Part shown: in pieces, positions 15,701 through 24,013 of the stretch | How positions within the stretch are numbered: the first letter of the stretch is position 1 | Layout: each line of letters begins with the position of its first letter | Assembly: GCA_907165275.2 (NCBI GenBank) | Contig: OU015653.1 | Span: forward strand, 8,214,001-8,278,000 | Reading direction: 5' to 3' | DNA from: Zygaena filipendulae | Taxonomy: Eukaryota > Arthropoda > Insecta > Lepidoptera > Zygaenidae | Length of the DNA stretch: 64,000 bases | Translations under genes and position numbers: made by a program | Notes under the pieces: model-generated | What the model was told of the DNA's origin: nothing | The model's database searches: none | What the model saw: only the letters and a program-made list of their open reading frames with translations

Positions 15701-18700
15701 TATTATGGGGGCAGAGAGTTGTGGTACCACAAAGCTTACAAGACAGCATACTAGAAACATTACATGAGAGTCATTTTGGGGTGGTCAGGATGAAACAGAC
15801 AGCACGTAGTTTTGTATGGTTTCCAAATATAGACGCAAAAATAGAAGAAATATCAAAAACATGCTTAGTTTGCCTGGAGAACAGTAAAAACCCAAATAAA
15901 ATCCCTTTGAAATCCTGGGTCACTCCGCCCGGCCCATGGAGTAGGCTTCATGCAGATTTCCTGGGACCCGTACAGTCAAAAATGTTCTTAGTAATAGTCG
16001 ATGCGTATACAAGATGGCCCGAAGCTTTTGAAGTCAAGAACATGTCCTCTGCTAATACAATTAGTATTTTTAAGAGTTTATTTATTCGCTATGGTTATCC
16101 ACTGCATTTGGTCACCGACAATGGTACAAGTTTTAAGAGCCAAGAATTCCAAGAATTTTGTAAAATGTGTGGCATTAAACAGACATTTACACCACCATAT
16201 CACCCGGCTACGAATGGGGCTGCGGAAAGATTTGTTGAGACTTTTAAGTCTCATGTAAAGAAAGTTGTTAGTTCAGGTAAAACTTTAAATTATGCTGTAA
16301 ATCTCTTTTTATTTGATTTCCGTTCAATGCCACACAGCACAACTGGTGTAACACCAGCGAGATTAATGTTAGGCAGAGAGATCCGGAGTAGATTTTCATT
16401 AATTAGACCACCCCCCATCACAGATGTAATTATTGATAACCAACAAAAACAATGTGATAATTTCCAAGGAAGGAGGACAAATGTGAATTTCCGGGTTGGT
16501 AACAAAGTAATGGTGAAAGATTTTAGGGGCGGAGGAGAGAAGTGGGTCCCTGGTGTAATTTGTGATGTCTCTGTGCCGGATAGGACTTATCTAGTTGATG
16601 TGGAAAGTAAAATATGGAAAAGACATATTAACCAGATGCTACCTTGTTCGCAAGAAATTGATGTTCCGACATAGACTGTTTATGTTTAAGTTATATAAAA
16701 ATGTATTACCTAAGAAGTAAGTGTTTATGTTTAAGTTTTATAAAAATGTGTTACCTAAGAAGTAAGACTTTAAGTCAGTATTATTTGTGTTTACTTAATA
16801 TTAGAATAAGAGCTTTGTATAAGACTCGTAAGTGGGGGAGAATGTCATGTACCTATCTAAGGTTAGTGTAAACGCGCCTTATAAGATGGGCATATAAACG
16901 GGCCCTAAGTAGGTGACGGATGAAGGAGGTGGTTATCTATGGTTGTCTGTGGTTATGGTTGGAAAATAAAAAACGTATAATGTGATTTACAAATTCCTTC
17001 GTTTCATTTAATATATCACATAATCTTTGGCATATACTTACATAATTGTCTGTTCTGAAGGCAACCTCTACTTATTCAGTAAACGTCCTCTTCGAAAAAC
17101 CTCTTGTGTTCGAATGGATGTTCACAAAACTCATCTCAAAACTCTTCCCTTTTTCAGGTGTGCGATATCGCTGGAACCCGACTAGCAGACTCGCTCGCGT
17201 ACTACTGTTGCCGGAAACCAACGCAACTTATGATGGTGTGTTAATTTGTTTCTGTGCATGGAATGAAAGAATAATTCTTTATTTTTGCTTTCATATTTCA
17301 GCATGTGCATTTTGAATTGCTATTTTTTAATTTTTTTGTTTTTTTTTTGTCTAGAAGAAGAATCAAACGACTCGGGAGACTATTGTGGGAGTGCATTGTA
17401 GTTGCATTGTACTTGTATTTTATTATTGTGCAATATGACTACAAGGCAAATCTCGCTTTAGTAACATTCTTCGCACGGATAAGTTATAACATCTGTTTTG
17501 ATTTTTTTTGTGTTCTTTGTAGTGCATGCAATGGAGTTGTGTTATGCTTATGTGAAATTGCATTTTTTATGTCTTTGTATAAAACTAATGTGTTATTGAA
17601 TCATGTTAGTTGATGCAAGTGCTGTGCTGCGATTGGTTGCTGGAGGTTCGCGCGGGGGTGTGGGAGGCGGGCGCGGGGGCGGGGGCGGGGCGGCCCGCAC
17701 CCCCCGCGCAGCTGCGCGCCTTCCAGCGCGACCTGCATTCACTGAGGAGGCTGTCACAAACTTTGCCGGTCGGTACATCCTGTTTTCTTTGCCTGCCCAC
17801 TGCCCAGGCTATTTATCGACGAACTCTAGAACCCTGTAATAATGATTCACTATCAAAAGCTACAGTAAACAATGAAAACTGGTCACAGAAAATATTAAGT
17901 ACCTACGTAAAAAACAATTGCAAGTACCTTTCTGTCCTTTGCAAAAGGTATAACTGGTAATCTTTGCCTTTAGAATATTACTACTTCAAGTAACGTTAAA
18001 TTTAGTTAAATGCCAATAAGTAACGTCTCTGAGTGCGGCAGTTTTTTTTAAATCTTTCCTTAAAATTAAGTATTCATTAAAACGACTCTGAGTGGGGCCG
18101 TTAATTAGTTACCTACACTAAATGTGGCGACCGGTTAACAGCCTGTCCAATCAGTCACGGGAAATTGAGTCACCAAACACGTCATGATACGATAGATAAC
18201 CTACTCACCCTCTTAATCATAATAATATGCTACATTCTTTTTGAATATTCTTTCACTATAGTTATTCTCTTGCATAAATACTTGCACATTTACACACACA
18301 CAGGAAAAGTTCCCCCCTCAGTGTGGAAATGACTAAATGGAAAATAAAACATTTACTATCACAAGATACTTTTATTTCAGTTTAGGTACATATTTACTAC
18401 AACATTATAATAGGTTAGTATTACAGAAAAATATTTTTCATTACTCATACTCGGAAAGTAGGTCTGAAGTTGCCTGAGAAGCGGGTTGAAAGTAACACTT
18501 TTCAGCCCTAGGGAGAATCGCTTTCAACTGACAGCTGGATACTGCAGAAACTCAAGTTTTTTTTTATGTCATAGGGGGCATACTTACTGGCCAGTAGCAC
18601 ACCTAATGGTTGATTTATGTAAAATATAATTCACTCATTTTTTTCTTTAGCTAATTCCTATTTTTATTTTGACTTTCCTTGCATTCGTAATAAAAAGCAC

Positions 18701-19844
18701 AGTGTTATCCTCGGGAGAAAGACTTTCACCCCTAGGATAACAATGTACTATATATTATGTATAACAAATAATACTTAGGTAGATACCTACAACCTCAAGC
18801 GGATAAAAACGGCTTTTGCGCTCAGATATCGAATAGCAAAAATACCATTTCCGAGGTGGGGGGATAAAATAGTACATTGTTATCCTAGGGGTGAAAGTCT
18901 AATAGATCGAGGGACTAAATAAGTCTTTCTCCCGAGGATAACACTGTGCTTTTCATTACGAATGCAAGGAAAGTCAAAATAATAATAGGAATTAGCTAAA
19001 GAAAAAAAAAGTGAAATTTATTTTACATAAATCAACCATTAGGTGTGCTACTGGCCAGTAAGTATGCCCCTATGACATAAAAAAAAAACTTGAGTTTGTG
19101 CAGTATCCAGCTGTCAGTTGAAAGCGATTCTCCCTAGGGCTGAAAAGTGTTACTTTCAACCCGCTTCTCAGGCAACTTCAGACTTACTTTCCGAGTATGA
19201 GTAATGAAAAGATTATTTTCTGTGTGTGCACGTTATGCGGTGTCGAGTTGTGTAGCCGTGTGGCGACGTGTGTCCGTGCGCAGTGGGTGACGTCGCGCGT
19301 GTTCCTGCAGTGGGCGGTGTGCCGCATGATGGCGGGCGCGGCGCCGCGGCGCACGCAGCTGCTGCTCGACACCAGCCTGCGCCCGCGCCTGAACCGCCCC
19401 TCGATTATATGCGGCAAAGGTACATTTTATTTATTAACTTGCAGTACCCCCCGGGGTTTCACTCTGTTAAAATAGCCTCACTTACCTTCAGAACATCAGC
19501 TATTTGTCAGTAAAAGTTCCTTAAAATTCGATCCAACCATTTTAGATATAATCCGGAACAAACAGACAGACAGACTTCACTTATGCGTGTAAACACCCGA
19601 GTTTTTTTGTGGCAAACCAATATTAAGTGAACCTTATAAAACGATAAGGTATAGACATAGACATATCTTTATTATATTAGGTATACTATAATTATACTAA
19701 AAAATATTAAATACATATTTTTTCTTTGTTTTATACAATCAAAAATAACGGTACAATGAGTACACACACAAATATACACACACACAATCACACACACACA
19801 CACACACTCACACACACGCACGCACACACGCACGCACGCACGCA

Positions 19845-19878
<34 letters not shown>

Positions 19879-21000
19879 TACACAGAAAATTTACTAATAA
19901 ATACGCCAATCTAGAGGCTAATATTGTACCTAAGTGTGATACACTATTTTTTGGCTGTCATATTCTTTGAACATCAGCGCAGCGAGTGACCACTGACCCT
20001 CATCTCACAGGTTTTTACCTAGTTTGAGAGTCAGGGGACATAATCTCATGTTGACCCAATAAAGCCATGTATAATTAAGTTTAATGTCTGTATGCTGTCT
20101 TTTTGTACTGGTTTTTGCAAATAAATAAATAATTATTATTATTATTAATGAGTCGAAATGTCACGTCACATCACGGTCCGGTTTATGACGCCACGAGACC
20201 CCACTAATAATGCCGGTTGTGCACACTAGCCGAGATACCCTGAGACTCGTCTCGTGTCGCTGGTCGTCCTCGAATCACCTCGGTCGGTCTTGGTCGCTTG
20301 TCGGTTATTGTGCCCGAGTCAAGGGATCTCGTTGACTCTCATATGGAAAACAAGAGCGGACATGTACACTCGTTTTATGTAGTTGCCCGTTGATTGTTTA
20401 ATTCATTAAATTTTAATTTTGTGATTAAATAATTCTAGTTGCGATTATACAAAATTATACGATTAAATGCGTGACGTTTTATTTATTTAAATTATAATAT
20501 GTAGCTAACAGCCTCACAGCACAAAGACAAATCGCAGCAGCAATTTCTACGTCCACTATCGCGGGAGACTTCAGTACCACTAACAGAATGAGACTGGACG
20601 AGAGAATCTCGGCGAGTGTGTACAGCCGGCATAAAATTTAATGGGCCTTATTTCGTTTGAAAAAAAATCTCATTTGAAAAATTTGAAAATACGTGTCTAT
20701 AATTATTTTATTATTATCTAACTGACGTACTAAATAGAATGAAGATTTCATACTTCGTCGCCGTGCCAATTGTCAGAGCGAGCGCTGGAAGGTGGATGCG
20801 GGGAGGGTGAGCGCGCCGTGGCACTGTACATGGCGTGCAAGCACTTGCCGGCCGCGCTACTGGCGGCGCCGGGCGAGCGCGCCGGCATGCTGGCACAGGC
20901 CGCCGCCGCGCTGCAGCGGGTCGGCCACCGCAGCCGCCTGCCGCACTGCTACCACCTCATGAAGACCGTCAGCGTGGGCACCCTGCCCGCCGCGCCCTGA
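738..21000 (+). CDS. SREBP: Sterol regulatory element-binding protein (SREBP), 16 coding exons
   Basis: Membrane-bound bHLH-ZIP transcription factor. It sits in the ER with SCAP, is cut in the Golgi by site-1 and site-2 proteases, and the released N-terminus activates lipid-synthesis genes. Exons read from GT-AG sites and homology: 738-804, 896-1534, 1680-1948, 2532-2762, 2938-3133, 3593-3777, 4250-4437, 5679-5915, 6645-6831, 8999-9134, 9751-9901, 11866-11965, 17158-17235, 17610-17768, 19284-19419, 20777-21000. All phases join; total 3183 nt, 1060 aa, close to the family length of about 1100. Visible parts: acidic N-terminus (residues 1-50); bHLH-ZIP about 292-360 with HNAIERRYR, where Tyr replaces the usual bHLH Arg; TM1 about 420-440 preceded by DTSRLALC and holding Asn-Pro, the site-2 features; RKIL at 459-462, matching the RxxL site-1 consensus; TM2 about 474-501; then the regulatory domain, with blocks such as [11 protein letters not shown] and [15 protein letters not shown]. 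Start codon is the first ATG, in the acidic exon. The exon 8 acceptor (5678/5679) is the least certain junction. Confidence 0.95.
3233..3493. mobile_element. MITE (TAGTCCGTC family), copy 1
   Basis: About 260 bp in SREBP intron 5, bounded by TAGTCCGTC and its complement GACGGACTA, with further subterminal similarity (AATAGACACGTATTT inside the left end, AATACGTGTCCAATATT inside the right). It carries internal GTGACGTCA-type motifs. Other copies in this window are at 8720-8908, about 20655-20735 and 21330-21592. There is no coding capacity, so it is a non-autonomous DNA element. Confidence 0.7.
6127..6334 (+). repeat. Lepidopteran SINE-like repeat
   Basis: Contains the family landmarks in order: AAAGTTTGTGAATTGTG, GGTAATCTCTGAACCGATTT, and the terminal block ending GACAGCTAGT. 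Lies in SREBP intron 8. A second, diverged copy follows at once. Confidence 0.65.
6350..6625 (+). repeat. SINE-like repeat abutting SREBP exon 9
   Basis: A variant of the same family (contains CCAATAGGAGCGGAGCAAC and ends CGCGGGTGAAACGGCTAGT). Its 3-prime end is only about 20 bp before the exon 9 acceptor at 6644, so the branch-point region of this intron appears to be repeat-derived. Confidence 0.6.
6910..7095 (+). repeat. SINE-like repeat
   Basis: Degenerate copy in SREBP intron 9. It runs from the TTTGTTTGTTACGA head to GGAATTCTCGCAGGAACTCC. Confidence 0.5.
7539..7716 (+). pseudogene. THAP-domain exon, frameshifted
   Basis: Two frames together spell a THAP zinc-finger: a CMVPQC start at 7548, then after a frame change near 7611-7614 a block with an invariant-type Trp and FCEDHF, the Cys-x2-His pair. 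It ends in GAT followed by a good GTAAGT donor at 7717. Frame 1 hits TAA at 7617, so as it stands it cannot encode the whole finger. It lies on the sense strand inside SREBP intron 9 and is probably a relic of a THAP-type transposase or of a captured THAP gene. Confidence 0.6.
7818..8010 (+). repeat. SINE-like repeat
   Basis: Ends with the CGCGGGTGAAACCACGCGGG block and GACAGCTAGT. Inside is a CCCCTAAGGGGATG segment seen in one lepidopteran subtype. Confidence 0.55.
8720..8908. mobile_element. MITE (TAGTCCGTC family), partial copy
   Basis: Right half of the family: ATTAAAGTTTAGG, a GTGACATCAC motif, AATACGTGTCCAATATT, then GACGGACT. The left terminus is missing. It sits just upstream of SREBP exon 10. 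Confidence 0.6.
8951..8985. repeat. 11-bp tandem repeat before exon 10
   Basis: AATATAGTGTT is repeated about three times immediately before the 3-prime splice site of exon 10 (8999). It occupies the position where a polypyrimidine tract would be expected. Confidence 0.7.
9180..9330 (-). repeat. SINE-like repeat, reverse orientation
   Basis: Reverse-complement copy: CACCGCGGATACCCGCGG..., GTTCCGTGGGAATTTCGGGG, then AAAATCGGTTCAGTAGATC. In SREBP intron 10. Confidence 0.6.
10010..10218 (+). repeat. SINE-like repeat
   Basis: Full-looking copy: CGTCGCGTCTGTCTGTATG head, CTGAACGGATTTTCATGCGG, then the CGGGTGAAAGCGCGGGGGAC tail. In SREBP intron 11. Confidence 0.65.
10254..10717. mobile_element. 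Inverted-repeat element with nested SINE piece
   Basis: The ends are a 24-bp inverted repeat: GTGTTAATGAATTAACTGAA near 10256 matches the reverse complement of TTCAGTTAATTCATTAACAC ending near 10715. A truncated SINE-like copy (10380-10497, ending GGGGGACAGCTAGT) is nested inside. No ORF. Non-autonomous DNA transposon of unknown superfamily in SREBP intron 11. Confidence 0.6.
12040..12200 (+). repeat. LINE 3-prime fragment followed by SINE head
   Basis: CATTAAGGCCGCCTTTTGTA is a familiar lepidopteran LINE tail motif; a related copy is at 28590-28775. It is followed by the GCGAAAGTGAGTTTGTTTG head of the SINE-like family. Both are truncated. Confidence 0.45.
12440..12617 (+). repeat. 5-prime LTR
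   Basis: 178 bp, TG...CA ends, with an AATAAAAAACG poly(A)-like stretch. The sequence ATTGGCGACGAAAATG directly downstream is the likely primer-binding region; I could not match it to a specific tRNA. Confidence 0.9.
12687..13352 (+). CDS. Gag-like ORF (capsid part) of the retrotransposon
   Basis: 221 aa, ATG to TGA. It has the helix-rich layout of a retrotransposon Gag: a basic N-terminal region, then a [22 protein letters not shown] start of the capsid-like domain, and a [20 protein letters not shown] block typical of the Gag C-terminal capsid region. It stops before any zinc knuckle; the two CCHC knuckles lie at the start of the overlapping downstream ORF. Either a +1 shift in the 13315-13352 overlap joins the two, or a 1-nt indel has split a once continuous Gag-Pol. 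Confidence 0.8.
   Translation: MSKEAINKFATEIRLKRTGWIQTLTKKQLIECLVNCEITSEEQETLDELRRILRELVITGRAETFLQPDNKMATNTYNIETFQGGNWESYAEQLECYMSINNVAKENKSAVLITKLSSAVYEKLSSLCIPKKPIELSYEELVIKLISYYMPKKPVVINRITFRQRKQKEDESVDDYVLALKKLSKNCEFQDIDNEIKEKLFDGLTSKQINITRNLGYSKVG
13330..16677 (+). CDS. Retrotransposon Pol polyprotein (nucleocapsid knuckles, PR, RT, RNase H, IN)
   Basis: 1114-codon frame, open from 13315 and with no ATG near its start, so it must be reached by frameshift; the residue numbers used here count from the TTG at 13330. Two CCHC knuckles (C48-C51-H56-C61; C68-C71-H76-C81); aspartic protease DTGSD at 152; RT about 280-460 with [15 protein letters not shown] (Asp376); RNase H about 590-720 with TCDASD; integrase with an HHCC-like zinc region and a D876-x53-D930-x35-E966 triad; a GPY/F-like region near the C-terminus ending RHINQML. 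Oddity: the RT YxDD box reads FIDN (438-439), so the second catalytic Asp is replaced by Asn. The stop is TAG at 16672-16677 region. Resembles the K02A2.6-like Ty3/Gypsy group common in insects. Confidence 0.9.
16843..17020 (+). repeat. 3-prime LTR
   Basis: Same 178 bp as the 5-prime LTR, preceded by the purine-rich tract at 16831-16842 and followed by the TAATC target duplication. Confidence 0.9.
18435..19210. mobile_element. Palindromic (head-to-head) repeat element in SREBP intron 14
   Basis: Left arm 18435-18750 and right arm 18870-19210 are inverted copies of one unit of about 320-340 bp. Landmarks are TTTTCATTACTCATACTCGG, CAGCCCTAGGGAGAATCGC and GTTATCCTAGGGGTGAAAG. The spacer is about 120 bp, and the right arm has a 24-bp insertion near 18900. 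A single, diverged unit in one orientation is at 47875-48408. No ORF. Could be a MITE with very long inverted termini or an inverted dimer of a shorter repeat. Confidence 0.75.
19761..19886. repeat. (CA)n microsatellite, interrupted
   Basis: Long CA tract with CG-containing interruptions (GCACGCACGC near 19830) in SREBP intron 15. Confidence 0.95.
19900..20150 (+). repeat. LINE 3-prime end with (ATT)n tail
   Basis: The stretch ends in GCAAATAAATAAATAATT followed by ATT repeats (to about 20148), after an AATAAAGCCATG signal. This is the usual form of a truncated non-LTR retrotransposon tail; the clade is not determined. Confidence 0.4.
20211..20631. mobile_element. Harbinger-like MITE
   Basis: 421 bp with imperfect inverted ends: left TGCCGGTTGTGCACACTAGC, right the complement of TGCCGGCTGTACACACTCGC. 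It is flanked by TAA on both sides (20208-20210 and 20632-20634). A 3-bp TWA duplication is characteristic of PIF/Harbinger elements. No ORF. In SREBP intron 15. Confidence 0.65.
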
Positions 21001-21049
21001 CACACTACACACACCCACTGTGTACTGGCATTAAATGTAAAGTGGCACT

Positions 21050-21055
21050 AATAAA
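21050..21055 (+). terminator. SREBP polyadenylation signal
   Basis: AATAAA lies 50 bp after the SREBP TGA and is the first canonical signal downstream of it. Confidence 0.65.
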
Positions 21056-21329
21056 ATGTAAGCTATGACTAGAAAAATACTATGAAAAGAAACAATGAAA
21101 AAAAAAAAAAACAATATCTACTTAAATATCAATGGTATAAACAGGCGGTTTTAACGCTCTTTGCAACCTTAGGGTGCATAGTAAATTGCAATTGTCTTAG
21201 AGTATTTAACAAAAAGAAGAAGGCATTGACGGACGATCTCGTTTTTGTTCGTCACGACGATGCCTGGGTTTCTCTTGTCCAGCCCGGTGACACTCCATAC
21301 AATTGGCTACTTGACAAAAAAATTTTTTT

Positions 21330-21592
21330 TAGTCCGTCTTGTAGATTAGTAAAAAATATTGGACACGTATTTTTTCTTTTTTTACGTAATCAAAAAATAA
21401 CAGAGATACATTGAGTTGAAATTTCGCGTGACGTCACAATTCACAACGGTTTGTATGGCGCTTATAATGAATATTGACGTCACGAGCCCCCCACCCTAAA
21501 CTTTAATGCGCTTTATCTATGTTCATTTTCATTAAATTGAAAAAGCAAAAAATACGTGTCTATTATTTTTTTATTTTCTAACTGACGGACTA
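21330..21592. mobile_element. MITE (TAGTCCGTC family), complete copy
   Basis: Bounded by TAGTCCGTC at 21330 and GACGGACTA ending at 21592. It is inverted relative to the copy at 3233 and carries the same CGTGTCCAATATT complement and GACGTCACAATT motifs. Just downstream of the SREBP poly(A) signal. Confidence 0.75.
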
Positions 21593-21769
21593 ATTAGAAT
21601 TTTGATTTTCATACCTTGGAGAATACCCAATTGAACTGGTTCAAGTACTTTCTCACAAGTAAAGACGGCTGTCTTGTACGTATACGTGTGTGCGTATCGT
21701 AAGGTTGACAGCGAGCTGACAGTAACTGCCAGCAAACTAGGTACCACCCTCAGAACAATAATTCTACCT

Positions 21770-22012
21770 TTATTGTTCTGCGGTACCACTATACTTTCGC
21801 GGGGCATTTAGAGGCGCGAACTTGGTGGGAGGCGGAGAGTGTCGCTTCTTTACGTTTATATTCTGTATTCTTTGTTCTTCTCGGTAAAATAATCTAAGGT
21901 CTCTGTCATAATTTTTAGAACGAAGTTCTTTATCGCACGGTACGGATGGGGGTAAAAGTTCATTTTCCGTCACGGCATCATACGGTTGCTTTTCGGAAAA
22001 ATAAAACAACAA
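21770..22012 (-). CDS. Unrecognised short reading frame, doubtful
   Basis: About 80 codons ending in a TAA stop. The composition looks protein-like, with charged, non-repetitive stretches such as DKELRSKNYDRDLRLFYREE and then KKRHSPPPTKFAPL. It has no ATG in frame (the 5-prime codon is TTG). Immediately upstream a second frame holds an ATG and MKRAKIQKAPLEKN before stopping, so it could be an exon of a gene, or transposon debris with a frameshift. No family recognised. Confidence 0.25.
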   Translation of the reverse strand: MLFYFSEKQPYDAVTENELLPPSVPCDKELRSKNYDRDLRLFYREEQRIQNINVKKRHSPPPTKFAPLNAPRKYSGTAEQ

Positions 22013-22149
22013 AATTTTTTTCTAAAGGAGCTTTTTGTATTTTTGCCCTTTTCATGCTTGCAGCGGACATAACGGACTCAGTAAAGACTTCGTTTTTGTT
22101 AAGTGTTTCACGACACTCCTTTTTATAATTTAACTACTGACTTAGATAT

Positions 22150-22780
22150 AAAATTAAAGGGATTCGTCCCACAAAGCTTGTTTATTATACTCACCGTTAT
22201 AATTGTATCCTCGTTTATTTACTTTCGTTGCTATTTAAGCTTCTTTTTTGTTTTTTGTTATTTGGTATGATAAATTATTAAAATATACAAAAATAATGTA
22301 AATATTTAGGCTTGTTAAACTTTTTATTCATTAAAATAAATTCCGTATTCTTTGCTTTCATCTTGTTTTTTTAACACGTACACTTAGTAAGCAATTAATA
22401 AATAAATAAAAAATAAAAATAAATAAAACCAGAAAATCATGTCTTCTGGGTGGGCCACCACCAGACCACAACATATGAGATTCTCAGACGAAATAAAGAC
22501 TTCTTATTTGGTCTGAGATGAGATTTTGATAGATATCAAAATATTAAAAGTTAAGAGACATTTATTTAGTGACCCTGGCAGATAACACGATACACCTAAT
22601 ACTACATAGTGAAATGTCTGTAGTCACTTTCCTGCTGGGAGCAATCTCTGTCCTTGCGGACCTTTGCGGACACAAGCAGAAGTCAGAACAACCCGTCAAA
22701 GTTTCATCACAATCGGACCAATCGTTTCGAAACTTATAGAGGGACAGACATAAACATTCATTTTTATTAGTAAAGACTAC
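22150..22780. other. Gene-free AT-rich stretch
   Basis: No coding sequence recognised. A decayed repeat sits near 22560-22770, where the GTTTCATCACAATCGGACCA segment is typical of a lepidopteran SINE subtype. Confidence 0.4.
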
Positions 22781-23250
22781 TGACCCCGTGGTTGCGCCAG
22801 CGGTAATTTCAGAGTTCCCGCGGGAATTCCGTGATAAAAATTACTCTATGTCACACAGGATCACTATAAGTGAAATGTTCAAAATCGGTTCAGTAGATCC
22901 AGAGACTTCCCCTAGAACCTCACAAACTCACAGCTTCGGAGTTTCCGTGGGAATTCCAGGATAAAAAGTACCTACTCTAAAAAGGATCACTGTAGCTTCC
23001 TTTAAGTGAAAGAATTTTCAAAATCGGTTCAGTAGCTCCAGAGATTACCCCCTACAACGTCACAAACTTTTGGTCAGGAGATCCAGAGATAGCTGTTCCC
23101 TCGTGGTTTTAACTGCAGGAAATTCGAAGTTCCCACGGGAATTCCGTAATAAAAACTACCCTCAGGATCATTGTAGCACTGTGTATATGTGAAAGAATTT
23201 TCAAAATTAGTTTTGTAGATCCAGAGATTACCCCCTACAACGTGCAACAT
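22780..23250 (-). repeat. Three tandem reverse-oriented SINE-like copies
   Basis: Three partial copies in a row share GAATTCCGTGATAAAA or GGATAAAAAGTACC, AAAATCGGTTCAGTAG and CAGAGATTACCCCCTACAAC. Each unit is about 130-150 bp, which suggests local tandem duplication of one insertion. Confidence 0.65.
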
Positions 23251-24003
23251 CACAAACACAATTCATAAACTTTTGCTCTTTATTGATATTAAATTTTTCA
23301 CTCACAGGCGAGTCAACCGCGTACGCAGTTTGTGGCTGAATAGCCAGTGCCCAAAAGGAAATGAAAAAAAAAAAAAACAATTTGTCAAACTTCAATTTAA
23401 TGTCAAAAGTCAAAACAAAGTCATAAGTCACAACTCAAAAAGTTGTCAAACTCGTAAATCGTAATACAAAAAATTAGAATACTTTATAATTATAAACAAA
23501 TTCTGAATCTATGTGATAAGTTACCACGTAAAATATTCACTCAGTAAATAGAGGATGGTTAGTATACACCGTGATTTTTATAACCCTTTTATTTTTGTAT
23601 TAATAATTTTTAAGTATTTTCTTAAAATATCTTTGTAACCCTGTCTTTTATTTACTACGGTTTCACCTGCGTTAATTTTGTTAGTCTCGGCTATTTTAGT
23701 TATGAACCGGCGTCTTGACAATATAATAATTGTAAGATTAAGACCTCATTAGGCTGTTCAGATGTTACACTATCGCTGACAGATGAACCAACGATTCTCC
23801 ACCCCCGAAATGGCTTTTTACATGTCCCGGTTGCCCGGTAAACGGCACTTCGGGGTTGAATTTTCAAAATTTTTTAAATGTGTCCATAGTCCAAATAGCA
23901 ATTTCCAAGACTAAGTTAAAAACTGTCAGTAGGTAGGTACTTACTAGTATCTTTTAATTAATTGCATCAAAATTGTATTTTAACAGTATAAATTAATTTT
24001 GCA
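23251..24003. other. Intergenic stretch upstream of centrin
   Basis: No ORF with recognisable homology. A plausible 3-prime splice site (TTTTGCAG, ending 24004) directly precedes the first centrin coding exon, so a non-coding 5-prime exon of centrin may lie here. Confidence 0.4.
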
Positions 24004-24013
24004 GTCAACTGCA

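Larger units (their letters stand above)
12440..17020 (+). mobile_element. Ty3/Gypsy LTR retrotransposon in SREBP intron 12
   Basis: Complete 4581-bp element on the sense strand of SREBP. It is flanked by 178-bp LTRs that start TGTCATG and end ATCACA and show no difference to my reading, and by a 5-bp target duplication TAATC (12435-12439 and 17021-17025). Internally it has a presumed tRNA primer site right after the 5-prime LTR, gag, pol (protease, RT, RNase H, integrase) and a purine-rich GTGGGGGAGAA tract before the 3-prime LTR. There is no envelope ORF. Identical LTRs indicate a young insertion. The 3-prime LTR ends 137 bp before SREBP exon 13. Confidence 0.93.

Noticed and set aside
17603..17839. 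Gly/Ala/Arg-rich and Pro-rich frames around 17.6-17.8 kb
   Set aside because: GC-rich shadows of SREBP exon 14; the correct frame is fixed by the block [11 protein letters not shown].
19672..19914. Thr/His-rich and Cys/Val-rich frames
   Set aside because: Translations of the (CA)n microsatellite.
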